NCBI GenBank assembly: GCA_913048145.1
Contig: CAJWVP010000089.1
Coordinates: 1 to 9,712 of the forward strand
DNA from: an uncultured Rhodospirillaceae bacterium
GTDB taxonomy: Bacteria > Pseudomonadota > Alphaproteobacteria > Rhodospirillales > Casp-alpha2
Length of the DNA: 9,712 nucleotides
Direction: 5' to 3'
In this document: piece after piece, positions 1 through 6,869 of the stretch
Layout: the number at the start of each line of letters is the position of its first letter
Position numbering within the stretch: the first letter of the stretch is position 1
Notes under the pieces: model-generated
The model's database searches: none
Told to the model about the DNA's origin: nothing
The model's input: the letters and a program-made list of their open reading frames with translations, nothing else
Translations under genes and position numbers: made by a program

Positions 1-479
1 CGGTCGGGTTTCGGGCGGTAGTCTGATGCGACGATGTCGAAAATAGCTTCAAAATGGTGGGCCACGCCCAGCGCCCCCATGACCCCCTCGGCATGGGCCA
101 CTGAGCCGTTGGTGAAGATGATCTTGCGGCCTGGCAGTTTCGCTAGCACCGTATCCAGGCGCGAGTTTTTATCGACGGGAGAGAGGTCGATGTCATGAAC
201 GAATTCCAGGAATTCATGCGGGTCTGCATCGTGCAAGGTCATCAGGCCGTTCATGGTGGTCCCGTATTGACGGAAATAGCCTTTCTGCAGGCCGTAGGCC
301 TCGTCCCATTCCAGGCCTAAGAACTGCATGATGAACCGGGTGATGTTCTTATCGACTTGGTCGAACAGGCGGCATGTCTCTGGATAGAGGGTGTTGTCCA
401 AGTCGAAGACCCAGGTTTCCGTTTCCCGCAACGGTCGCGTGCCGCCCCTGGTCAGCGTGTTGTCAGGTGTCGCTTCCAT
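1..479 (-). CDS. Pyrimidine 5'-nucleotidase, HAD superfamily (C-terminus outside window)
   Basis: The visible 159 N-terminal residues are a haloacid-dehalogenase-fold phosphatase of the SDT1/pyrimidine 5'-nucleotidase type, expected to dephosphorylate nucleoside monophosphates in the cytoplasm. HAD motif I is WVFDLDNTLY, with nucleophile Asp26 and general acid Asp28. Motif II is IIFTNGS, with Thr123. The motif III lysine is Lys157 in RPKPD, just before the window edge. The all-alpha cap lies between motifs I and II (about residues 33-115), which fits subfamily IA. The reading frame runs off position 1, so the C-terminal part with motif IV is missing because of the window, not because of damage. 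The start ATG (477-479) is the first in frame and gives the usual short N-terminal extension before motif I; no strong ribosome binding site precedes it. From memory, this family often lies near argB and dap genes in Rhodospirillales, which cannot be checked here. The exact substrate is inferred. Confidence 0.88.
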   Translation of the reverse strand, partial: MEATPDNTLTRGGTRPLRETETWVFDLDNTLYPETCRLFDQVDKNITRFIMQFLGLEWDEAYGLQKGYFRQYGTTMNGLMTLHDADPHEFLEFVHDIDLSPVDKNSRLDTVLAKLPGRKIIFTNGSVAHAEGVMGALGVAHHFEAIFDIVASDYRPKPD

Positions 480-491
480 GTAGGTATTAGG

Positions 492-851
492 GCGATGTTG
501 CGGGACATTTTGCAAGCGCCATTGAAACCTTTTGGTCACGGCAACGAAGTGGTGACCGTATCCTTGGCGGCGCTGACGGTTATAGCCATTCAGGCGGCGT
601 AGAAGACGGAGCAAACCGAGCACGTGAAAGGCGTGGTTTCCATTTGCGGGAAGGCGAACCCAATGGCGAAGGCCTGCACACAGGTGCAGACGGCGCTGTT
701 GGAAGCAGGTGAGGACGAGATCATGTCCGTTGGGGGCGGCAACTACCCGATGGGCGAACCCCACATTGGGGCGGCGGTTCGAATTTGTCGTGGACATGGT
801 CTGTCAGGCCGTGCAGGGAATTTAATTGTGAAGTTTGAGGATGACTGAATT
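492..851 (+). pseudogene. Possible remnant of a cobalamin-binding domain (methylmalonyl-CoA mutase C-terminus)
   Basis: One plus-strand frame is open from before 492 to the TGA at 849-851, except for a single TAG at 600-602. Read through that stop, the translation has features that I can align by hand with the B12-binding domain of methylmalonyl-CoA mutase. There is an 'ILxA...GHG' stretch (about 507-545) where the family has an ILxAKxGxDGHDRG motif. A middle part, HVKGVVSI (about 621-644), matches DVHVVGVSSL. A later part, ALLEAGEDEIM then VGGGNYP (about 693-750), matches ALxxxGRxDIMVVVGGVIPP. Compared with the family, the Asp before the cobalamin-ligand His is lost and about 15 residues are missing in the middle. 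There is no mutase domain upstream, where the minus-strand nucleotidase lies. I see a decayed fragment rather than a working gene. The match was made from memory and could be chance; an ATG at 624 would give a 74-residue ORF if part of it is still translated. Confidence 0.3.
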
Positions 852-987
852 AGCCAAAATCATGTGTTCTAACAAAGGTTGTCCCTAGCCTATGCCAGAA
901 TCAACGTTTATGATCTGCCCGTCACGCTGTGATACAGTTAAGGCGCGATAAGGCTGCCCAAATGTATAGAGACGAAAAGAGCATCAT

Positions 988-1104
988 ATGAACTTAAATG
1001 AACCTTTCACCATCAAGGCCGTCTGCAACATCATGGTCTACGGCGCCGCGATAGCCCTGGCGCTTGTGTTTCTTGTCATCGGCGCACTCGAAATCTTCGT
1101 CTAG
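988..1104 (+). CDS. Small hypothetical single-pass membrane peptide (38 aa)
   Basis: I do not recognise this protein. The ORF has an ATG start and TAG stop and encodes 38 residues. A short polar N-terminus (MNLNEPFTIK) is followed by one long hydrophobic segment at about residues 15-34, rich in Ala, Leu, Ile and Val with Gly19 and Gly32, and a short tail ending EIFV. That is the layout of a small inner-membrane peptide, such as those that attach to respiratory or transport complexes. The purine-rich stretch GACGAAAAGAG (971-981) lies 6 bases upstream of the ATG and is a weak ribosome binding site. The gene converges on the ThDP enzyme gene with 57 bp between the stops, and its only plus-strand neighbour is the degenerate frame upstream. 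Translation is not proven. The case rests on the clean start, the hydrophobic profile and the absence of any overlapping gene. Confidence 0.45.
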   Translation: MNLNEPFTIKAVCNIMVYGAAIALALVFLVIGALEIFV

Positions 1105-1161
1105 GTCCCGCGCCTTGATTGTGTGGCCGATCAGCGTTCCGACGCGCCGAAGGTTCGTCCC

Positions 1162-2706
1162 CTAAATCACCGCCTCCACCACATAGGGCCCGTCGGTGGC
1201 CAGGCCGCGTTGGAAGGCGTCGATGAAGCTTTCCGTTTCTTCCACCTTCTCTCCTTCGACGCCCATGCCTTTGGCAATTGAAACCCAATCCAAGTCCGGG
1301 CGGTCCAGGCCGAACATGTCCTTGGCGACCCGGCCCGGTTCCTTCACGCCCATGGCGGTCATTTCACCCTGCAGGATGCGATAGGCCCGGTTGGCGTAGA
1401 TGACGATGGTTGCATCGATGTTTTCACGCGCCATAGTCCACAGCGCCTGCACAGTGTACATGGCTGAACCGTCCGCCTGCAGGCCGACGATCTTACGGTC
1501 CGGGCTGGCAATGCCGGCCCCAGCAGCCAGAGGCAGACCGATGCCAATAGCGCCGCCGCAGATGCTAAGCCAGCTATGTGGTAGGGCGCCGGCCGTCTGC
1601 CAATTGAGCTGACGGCCCGATGAGACGCTCTCGTCCACGACGATGGCGTTCTCTGGCAAAAGGTTGGAAACGGCGGCGGCGATGGTGTCCTGGGTTAGCT
1701 CACCCGTCGGCAGTTCCGGCTCGCGCCGTTCGGCGACGGACGGAGTTTCGTTGTGAGCGTCCAGCGCGTCGACCAACATCTCCAGCGCCCTTGTACCATC
1801 TTCCTCTTCAGTGGCCAGGTGCTGCACGGTGCAACCGTCCGGCAGAATGCGACTCGGTTTGTTGGGATAGGCGAAGAAGGCCACCGGTTCCGCGTCTCCA
1901 ATGCCGATCATGTGCTCCAGGTCGGATAGGCGCTCCACCGCTAATTCGACCACGTAGGGCACCCGCTCCACGGCGATTCGTCCCGCGCCACGGTCGATGC
2001 GGGCGTTGGACGTGGGGGCGTAAACGCGCGCGCCGGTCTTTGCGGCTATCTTGCCGGCTAGGGTTAAACCTGGTTCGCGGAGCGTTGGGCCCTTTAGGAA
2101 GATGCCCGTGGGCTTACCGCTGGAGAGCGCCTTCACGGCTTCCTCAATCTTGTCCGCGCTGGGCGCGGCCGGGGCGTTGGGCTTTGGCGCCGGGACCGGT
2201 TCGGCGCCCTCGTTCCAGGCCGTATCCCCCGGCAGGATCAGCGTCGCGATGCGGCCGGGGTGCGTGCTCGCTTGGCGGATGGCTTCCGCCCCGTCTGCGG
2301 CGATGCCGTCGGCCACGGGCGATGTCCGGACCCAGTCTGACACGGGCCGGGCGATCCCCTCGATATCGGAGGTTAGGGGCGCGTTGTACTCCAGGTGGTA
2401 GGTCGCGTGGTCGCCAACGATGTTGACGATGCCGGTGCCCGCCTTTGAGGCGTTGTGCAGGTTGGACAAGCCATTGGCCAACCCAGGGCCCAGGTGCAGT
2501 AAGGTCGCGGCGGGCTTATCGGCCATCCGCGCGTAGCCGTCGGCCATGCCGGTGACGACGTTCTCCTGTAGGCCGAGCACACAACGCAGCGCGTCTGTGC
2601 GGTCGAGGGCGGCCATGAAATGCATCTCGGACGTGCCAGGATTGGTGAAACAGACATCGATCCCACCCAGTTTCAGGGTGCGGACTAGGCTTTCGGCGCC
2701 GTTCAT
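1162..2706 (-). CDS. ThDP-dependent 2-oxo acid decarboxylase / acetolactate synthase-like enzyme
   Basis: The 514-residue protein has the three-domain plan of the pyruvate oxidase/decarboxylase family: pyrimidine-binding domain at about 1-170, central domain at about 185-320, and pyrophosphate-binding domain at about 335-514. Glu48 in LGLQENVVTG is the cofactor-activating glutamate. The metal/pyrophosphate motif is ADGS...ANRAY, with Asp412 and Asn439; Ala411 replaces the usual first Gly. Homologues are commonly labelled acetolactate synthase large subunit. However, NPGTSE (22-27), LQE (46-48) and especially LLHLGPG with His71 match benzoylformate decarboxylase, where His70 is catalytic. Acetohydroxyacid synthases lack that histidine. 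The second catalytic His of benzoylformate decarboxylase appears replaced by Tyr or Pro near 280. No small regulatory subunit gene is adjacent, which argues against branched-chain biosynthesis. The start at 2706 is chosen because AGAGGAG lies 7 bases upstream; a longer frame to 2886 would overlap the aminotransferase gene. The 23-bp gap behind that gene indicates an operon. The substrate is unknown. Confidence 0.85.
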   Translation of the reverse strand: MNGAESLVRTLKLGGIDVCFTNPGTSEMHFMAALDRTDALRCVLGLQENVVTGMADGYARMADKPAATLLHLGPGLANGLSNLHNASKAGTGIVNIVGDHATYHLEYNAPLTSDIEGIARPVSDWVRTSPVADGIAADGAEAIRQASTHPGRIATLILPGDTAWNEGAEPVPAPKPNAPAAPSADKIEEAVKALSSGKPTGIFLKGPTLREPGLTLAGKIAAKTGARVYAPTSNARIDRGAGRIAVERVPYVVELAVERLSDLEHMIGIGDAEPVAFFAYPNKPSRILPDGCTVQHLATEEEDGTRALEMLVDALDAHNETPSVAERREPELPTGELTQDTIAAAVSNLLPENAIVVDESVSSGRQLNWQTAGALPHSWLSICGGAIGIGLPLAAGAGIASPDRKIVGLQADGSAMYTVQALWTMARENIDATIVIYANRAYRILQGEMTAMGVKEPGRVAKDMFGLDRPDLDWVSIAKGMGVEGEKVEETESFIDAFQRGLATDGPYVVEAVI

Positions 2707-2729
2707 GAGGTTACTCCTCTTCTGTCGTG

Positions 2730-3887
2730 TCAGGCAAAATGGTTCTTCAGGCGCGCCGCCGCCTCGTCCAGAACGCTGTCTTGCTTGCAGAAGCAGAAGC
2801 GGACGAAGTGGGGTTGACCGTCTTCTTGATAAAAGGCGCTCAAGGGGATCGCGGCAACTCCGGCCTCGCGAATGATGTGTTCGCAAAAGGCTACGTCGCC
2901 GTCCTCAAACCCAACCGATCGGATATCGACGGACAGGAAATAGGTGCCCGCCGTATACAGCGTTTCAAAGCCCGCGTCCTCCAAGGCATCGCGGATGCGG
3001 TCGCGCTTCGCCTCCTGCGTGGCGCAGAGACCGGCGAAATAGCTGTCTTCCTGTTCCAGGCCCATGGCCACCGCGCGTTGCAGGTTTGTGGGTGTGGTGA
3101 AGGTGACGAACTGGTGCGCCTTGGCGATGGCGCCTAAGAGGTTCGCCGGGGCGGTCATGTAGCCAACCTTCCAGGCTGTCATGGAGAAAGTCTTCCCCGC
3201 CGAGCCGATGCGCACGCAGCGATCGCGCATGCCTGGCAGCGTCATCAGGGGAATGTGTTGCGCTCCATCAAATACGATGTGTTCATAGACCTCGTCGCAA
3301 ACTGCATAGGCGTCGTGCTTGATCACCAAGTCAGCAATGAACTGAAGTTCGTCTCGGTCGTAGACCTTAGTCGCTGGGTTTTGGGGCGAATTCAGCAAGA
3401 TCATCTTAGTTTTGCTGGAAAATGCGTTGGCCAGGGCGTCACGCGGTAGTTCCCAGTTCGGTGGCTCTACGCGGACCAGTTTAGGGATCCCGCCGGCCCG
3501 ACGCACCATGGGGAGGTAGCTGTCGTAAAGGGGCTCGATGAGCACCACCTCGTCGCCGGGCTCGATCAACGCCAAGATGCAATCGGTGAGGCTTTCCGTG
3601 GCACCGCAGGTGACCATAGTCTCCGTCTGCCAATCGACGTCCAGGTCATAAAAGCGCTTGTTGTGCTCCGCCACCGCCTGGCGCAATTCCGGAATGCCCA
3701 GCATAGGGGGATATTGGTTCGGCCCGTTGATGACAGCCTCGGCGGCCATGAGGCGCAGGTTCTCTGGCCCGTTGTCGTCGGGGAACCCCTGGCCAAGGTT
3801 GATGGCGCCCATCTCCATGGCGAGGCGCGACATGGCCTCAAACACAGTGACGCCGTAACTGGACAGGACGGAATTGGCGGGTTTCAT
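2730..3887 (-). CDS. PLP-dependent class I/II aminotransferase
   Basis: This 385-residue fold-type I aminotransferase transfers an amino group between an amino acid and a 2-oxo acid in the cytoplasm. Visible landmarks are INLGQGFPDDNGP (29-41), Tyr59 in the NQYPP segment, NSPQNPATK with Asn170, CDEVYEH with Asp198 (pairs with the PLP ring nitrogen), GSAGKTFSMTAWKVGY with Lys232 (Schiff base), and FVRFCF with Arg364 (binds the substrate carboxylate). The length and the GKTFSMTAWKVGY motif place it near the kynurenine/glutamine/methionine aminotransferases (YbdL and KAT-like) rather than classical aspartate aminotransferase. It is the first gene of a minus-strand operon with the ThDP enzyme, so its 2-oxo acid product may be the substrate of that enzyme; this is inference. 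The ATG at 3885-3887 has only a poor Shine-Dalgarno sequence. It is kept because the N-terminal residues match the usual start of the family and no nearby alternative exists. Confidence 0.93.
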   Translation of the reverse strand: MKPANSVLSSYGVTVFEAMSRLAMEMGAINLGQGFPDDNGPENLRLMAAEAVINGPNQYPPMLGIPELRQAVAEHNKRFYDLDVDWQTETMVTCGATESLTDCILALIEPGDEVVLIEPLYDSYLPMVRRAGGIPKLVRVEPPNWELPRDALANAFSSKTKMILLNSPQNPATKVYDRDELQFIADLVIKHDAYAVCDEVYEHIVFDGAQHIPLMTLPGMRDRCVRIGSAGKTFSMTAWKVGYMTAPANLLGAIAKAHQFVTFTTPTNLQRAVAMGLEQEDSYFAGLCATQEAKRDRIRDALEDAGFETLYTAGTYFLSVDIRSVGFEDGDVAFCEHIIREAGVAAIPLSAFYQEDGQPHFVRFCFCKQDSVLDEAAARLKNHFA

Positions 3888-3990
3888 AGCTCAGGGTTCC
3901 CCTCACGCTTCTCCAGGGGCGACCCCGTTGCTCAAACGTGGCCGCTACCATAGAGTGCCCACCCCCGAACGAAAAGACGGAGAGAGATCG
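3888..3990. promoter_or_regulatory. Divergent promoter region between two aminotransferase genes
   Basis: These 103 bp separate two head-to-head aminotransferase genes, so both promoters must lie here or inside the coding ends. The only plus-strand hexamers I can propose are TTGCTC (3928-3933) and TAGAGT (3951-3956), 17 bp apart; both match the sigma-70 consensus poorly. An inverted repeat, CCCCT (3899-3903) and AGGGG (3915-3919), lies in the leader of the minus-strand gene and could be an operator arm or a leader hairpin. GGAGAGA (3979-3985), 5 bases before the ATG at 3991, is a good ribosome binding site and decides the start of the plus-strand gene. Confidence 0.4.
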
Positions 3991-5154
3991 ATGGTTGAAA
4001 TGGTCGCCGCCATGGGTCGGTTGGGCACCGAGTCGGCATTCGAGGTTCTGGCCCGGGCCAACAAGTTGTCTGCTGAAGGCAAGGACATCATCAATCTCGG
4101 CATTGGCCAGCCTGACTTTAAGGCGCCGGACCACATCGTCGAGGCCGCCGCGAAGGCTCTTCGCGACGGTCATCATGGCTACACGCCGGCGAACGGCATC
4201 GTCGAGTGCCGCGAGGCCGTGGCCGCCGACATTATGGCGCGGCGCGGCGTCACAATCGACCCAGACCAGGTCATGATCGTACCCGGCGGCAAGGTAACGA
4301 TGTTCTTCGCCATTCTCATGTTCGGGGAGCCCGGGACCGAGATCATCTACCCCAACCCGGGCTTCCCCATCTATGAGAGCGTCATCAACTTCACCGGCTC
4401 CAAGCCCGTGCCCATGGCGCTGCATGAAGCGAACAATTTCTCCTTCTCCGCGGACGAGGTGCTCGACTTGATCACGCCGGCCACGCGCCTTCTGATCATC
4501 AACAGCCCGGCCAACCCCACGGGCGGTTATGTGCCCCGCGAAGAATTGGACAAACTAGCGGCGGGCCTGGAGCAGCACCCGCACGTGGCGATCATGTCGG
4601 ATGAAATATACGACCGTATGCTCTACGACGGCCGCGAGCACGTGAGCATGCTGGAATACGAGAGCCTGAGCGACCGGCTGATCTTGCTCAACGGCTGGTC
4701 GAAGACCTACGCCATGACTGGTTGGCGCATGGGCTACGGGGTGTGGCCGAAGGGCCTGATCGAACCGGCGACGCGGCTTTCCATCAATTGTCACTCCTGC
4801 GTCAACGCGGCGGCCCAGTTTGCCGGCATCGCCGCGCTCACCGGTCCGCAGGATGCCGTGGATGAAATGGTCGCCGCCTTTGACGAGCGGCGGCGCGTAA
4901 TCATGCGCGAACTGAACCAGATTGCTGGCTTTTCCTGTGTCGAGCCCGCGGGCGCCTTCTACGCCTTTCCCAACATCTCGGAAACCGGTATCTCGGCCCG
5001 CGAGCTACAGGATCGACTTCTCAACGAGGCCGGAGTGGCGCTGATTGCCGGCACCAGCTTCGGCGCCCAGGGCGAGGGCTATGTGCGGTTCTCCTACGCC
5101 AATTCGACGGAGAATATCTTGACCGCAATCGAGCGGATCAAGGCGTCCCTATAG
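3991..5154 (+). CDS. PLP-dependent class I aminotransferase (aspartate aminotransferase-like)
   Basis: The 387-residue protein is a fold-type I aminotransferase of the aspartate/aromatic (class I-gamma type) group. Landmarks are INLGIGQPDFKAP (34-46), Tyr64 in GYTPANG, INSPANPTGG with Asn175, MSDEIYDRM with Asp204 (PLP ring nitrogen), NGWSKTYAMTGWRMGY with Lys238 (Schiff base), and YVRFSYA with Arg366 (substrate carboxylate). The usual GAKQAL-type motif reads GGKVTM here, a subgroup feature that may reflect a different substrate. The frame is open further upstream to 3874, but the ATG at 3991 is preferred: it has a strong ribosome binding site, and the longer version would overlap the divergent gene and add a 39-residue tail with no family counterpart. 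It is a single-gene unit converging on the monooxygenase gene. It is only a distant paralogue of the aminotransferase next door, so this is not a recent tandem duplication. The amino donor cannot be told from the sequence. Confidence 0.93.
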   Translation: MVEMVAAMGRLGTESAFEVLARANKLSAEGKDIINLGIGQPDFKAPDHIVEAAAKALRDGHHGYTPANGIVECREAVAADIMARRGVTIDPDQVMIVPGGKVTMFFAILMFGEPGTEIIYPNPGFPIYESVINFTGSKPVPMALHEANNFSFSADEVLDLITPATRLLIINSPANPTGGYVPREELDKLAAGLEQHPHVAIMSDEIYDRMLYDGREHVSMLEYESLSDRLILLNGWSKTYAMTGWRMGYGVWPKGLIEPATRLSINCHSCVNAAAQFAGIAALTGPQDAVDEMVAAFDERRRVIMRELNQIAGFSCVEPAGAFYAFPNISETGISARELQDRLLNEAGVALIAGTSFGAQGEGYVRFSYANSTENILTAIERIKASL

Positions 5155-5208
5155 GCCTAGAGCCAAAAGGCCGAAGGGCGTGCTCGCTGCCAAGTCCCGA
5201 CCGGCAGC
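5154..5208. terminator. Weak hairpins in a convergent gene end
   Basis: Two short inverted repeats follow the plus-strand aminotransferase. One is GGCCT (5154-5158) with AGGCC (5168-5172). The other is GCTGCC (5186-5191) with GGCAGC (5203-5208) and an 11-base loop. Neither has a clear T-tract directly after it, although ATTTT occurs at about 5224. They may help end transcription from one or both sides of this 123-bp convergent gap, but they are not textbook intrinsic terminators. Confidence 0.3.
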
Positions 5209-5277
5209 CTGTTAGGCTTTGACATTTTGGTCGCAGGAAATTCTTGGGTCGTCAGCACGGTTAGCCTGCCTCTAACT

Positions 5278-6438
5278 TCAAGCTACCTGACGTTCCCAGG
5301 TTTCACCAATGGCCTCGTTGACACGCGGCATGACGTCTTCGGCCATCAATTGCAGGGACCGCTTGGTCAAATCCTCATCGACCCAGTCCATGCCGGCAAT
5401 GATCAATTCGCCAAACGGCCCCGTGGTCTCCCGGAAGGCTAAAAGCTGGTCGACGACGCTCTCCACGTCACCGCAGATCACGAGGTCGTCAACGATCCGA
5501 TCGATGGTCACGGCGTCGTCCGGCTCGTCCCGATCGCGCTTGAAGACGCCCTGGCGGCCGAACTTTGAAAGCTTGTAGAGGAGCTGGCCGTAATAGAAGC
5601 GGTAGGGACTGCGCTCATTCGTTTTGCCGTAGGCCTTAGCGGTGGCATGGTCGTCGTTGACGAAGACGGTGCGCGCCACACGCCAGTCGGCGGGATTAGC
5701 GGGCCGACCAGCAGTTTCGCAGCCTTGGACATAGTTGCCCCAATGGCTGGCGACCCACTTGTTGATGAGGAAGTTGGCGGAGATTGGGTGGAAGCCTTTC
5801 TTGCCCATCTCGATGACGCCTTTGGAAAACGGCGCCACCACGGTGCCGACGATTTCTGGATGCGGTTTCTGATAGGGCTTCGGCATGATGCCCGTGCCGT
5901 GGGACGGATCGAAGGACTTCTCCGTGGTCACGGCCCATCGGTTGTCGGGAAAATTGATCTTGTAGGGCGCGTCGCGTTTCCAAATGGCCATTATGACGTC
6001 GATGGCTTCGGCGAACATTTTGTTGATGTCCTCGTCCAGAATGCCGAGGACCTCGCGGTCCGACATGAGTGTGCCAGGACTAATACCCAGGATGAAGCGA
6101 CCTTCCGAAAGATGATCGAACATGGCCGCGTGGGCAGCGATGTGGACTGGGTGAGTATGGGTCAGGTTGGAGGTCCCCGTGCCTAGGATGATATTATCCG
6201 TGGCGTGGATCAGCGTCGCCAGGAACAGCATCGAGTTGGTGATACTCTCTGCCGTATCGGTTAGATGCTCGCCCACGAAGGCGTCGTGATAGCCCAAGGC
6301 GTCGCAGAGCATGATGGTCTCGCGGTCTTGCTTCAGGGTGGTTGTGTAGTCCCGATCCAGGGGGTGCATCGGCATGGTGAAGTAGCCAAGGCGCATTGGT
6401 TGATCCGGTCTGATTAGCGGGAAATTCAATCTCGGCAT
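5278..6438 (-). CDS. LLM-class flavin-dependent oxidoreductase (luciferase-like monooxygenase)
   Basis: The 386-residue protein belongs to the bacterial luciferase-like superfamily (TIM-barrel, using FMNH2 or F420). Typical parts are MRLGYFTMPMHP at the first strand, a DALGYHDAFVGEH segment, the ILGTGTSNLTHTHPVHIAAHAAMFDHLSEGR block, and GRFILGISPG. A long insertion follows and the C-terminal helix ends ETWERQVA. Such enzymes oxidise aldehydes, terpenoids, sulfonates or amine-containing compounds; the substrate cannot be deduced here. The start is uncertain. An ATG at 6483 has no ribosome binding site. The one at 6438, chosen here, has a weak GGA about 10 bases upstream. One at 6396 would begin directly at MRLGYF and still keep the whole domain. 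The gene stands alone on the minus strand and converges with the aminotransferase. The RraA-like gene upstream on the same strand is separated by over 400 bp, so co-transcription is doubtful. Confidence 0.88.
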   Translation of the reverse strand: MPRLNFPLIRPDQPMRLGYFTMPMHPLDRDYTTTLKQDRETIMLCDALGYHDAFVGEHLTDTAESITNSMLFLATLIHATDNIILGTGTSNLTHTHPVHIAAHAAMFDHLSEGRFILGISPGTLMSDREVLGILDEDINKMFAEAIDVIMAIWKRDAPYKINFPDNRWAVTTEKSFDPSHGTGIMPKPYQKPHPEIVGTVVAPFSKGVIEMGKKGFHPISANFLINKWVASHWGNYVQGCETAGRPANPADWRVARTVFVNDDHATAKAYGKTNERSPYRFYYGQLLYKLSKFGRQGVFKRDRDEPDDAVTIDRIVDDLVICGDVESVVDQLLAFRETTGPFGELIIAGMDWVDEDLTKRSLQLMAEDVMPRVNEAIGETWERQVA

Positions 6439-6869
6439 ACTTTCGCGTCCATCGCAACTGTTTCCAGCTCCCGATGATGCCATGGATTTCTGGGTGTGAG
6501 CCTTTTGCGCGGTCCAGCGCGGAGGCGTCCCTTAATTTGGGGGCACTCTACACTACATCCTAGATGCCTAGGGTTTTGAACAGTTTTTTTGTTAGGTCTA
6601 CGGCCTGCTCCGGCAGTTAATGCTTGCCCTTGCCGTATGTATCCTGTGCGTTTTTTACGGTGTATTCCTAAGGTGTCTCAGCGGCCTGGATTGTCGGCGT
6701 TGAATCGCAGTGTGTCGCGGGCAGGAGAGTATCTGACTAAATGAAGCGCTCCGGTATTGATTTATAAGGCTTTGGGCGTTCTTCGGTTTAATCAAATATT
6801 CAGCGCGTTGGCCGGATATCACGAATACAGAACTACAAATCAAATTTGGCGCGTATAAAAATTGCGCGC
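6439..6869. other. Gene-free stretch between monooxygenase and RraA-like genes
   Basis: No convincing coding frame is present on either strand. The composition is more A+T-rich than the surrounding genes, with several T-runs (6584-6590, 6651-6656). The stretch must hold the promoter of the minus-strand monooxygenase gene and the 3' end of the RraA-like transcript. I could not find a strong sigma-70 pair for the former. A short hairpin, GCGCG (6849-6853) with CGCGC (6865-6869), abuts the RraA-like stop codon and may be part of its 3' end. A separate plus-oriented hairpin is listed on its own. Confidence 0.5.
6557..6590 (+). terminator. Orphan hairpin with T-run, plus orientation
   Basis: ATCCTAG (6557-6563) pairs with CTAGGGT (6568-6574), including one G-U pair, around the tetraloop ATGC. 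It is followed by TTTT overlapping the stem end and, after GAACAG, by seven T (6584-6590). In plus orientation this resembles an intrinsic terminator, but no plus-strand gene ends here. It could end an antisense or small RNA running from the 5' part of the monooxygenase gene, or be accidental. Confidence 0.25.

Noticed and set aside
1620..2426. A 268-residue plus-strand frame, very rich in Arg and Pro
   Set aside because: It lies wholly antisense to the ThDP enzyme gene and has the composition of a shadow frame in G+C-rich coding DNA.
2707..2886. N-terminal extension of the ThDP enzyme
   Set aside because: It would overlap the aminotransferase coding region, has no family counterpart, and the ATG at 2706 has a strong AGAGGAG site.
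3874..3990. Longer start for the plus-strand aminotransferase
   Set aside because: It would overlap the divergent gene and its promoter; the extra 39 residues are unlike the family, and the ATG at 3991 has a good ribosome binding site.
3838..4425. A 195-residue minus-strand frame
   Set aside because: It is antisense to the plus-strand aminotransferase, whose motifs are unmistakable.
6690..6735. Possible tRNA because of a GTTGAATC-like stretch
   Set aside because: No acceptor stem, anticodon arm or TTC-A T-loop could be assembled around it.
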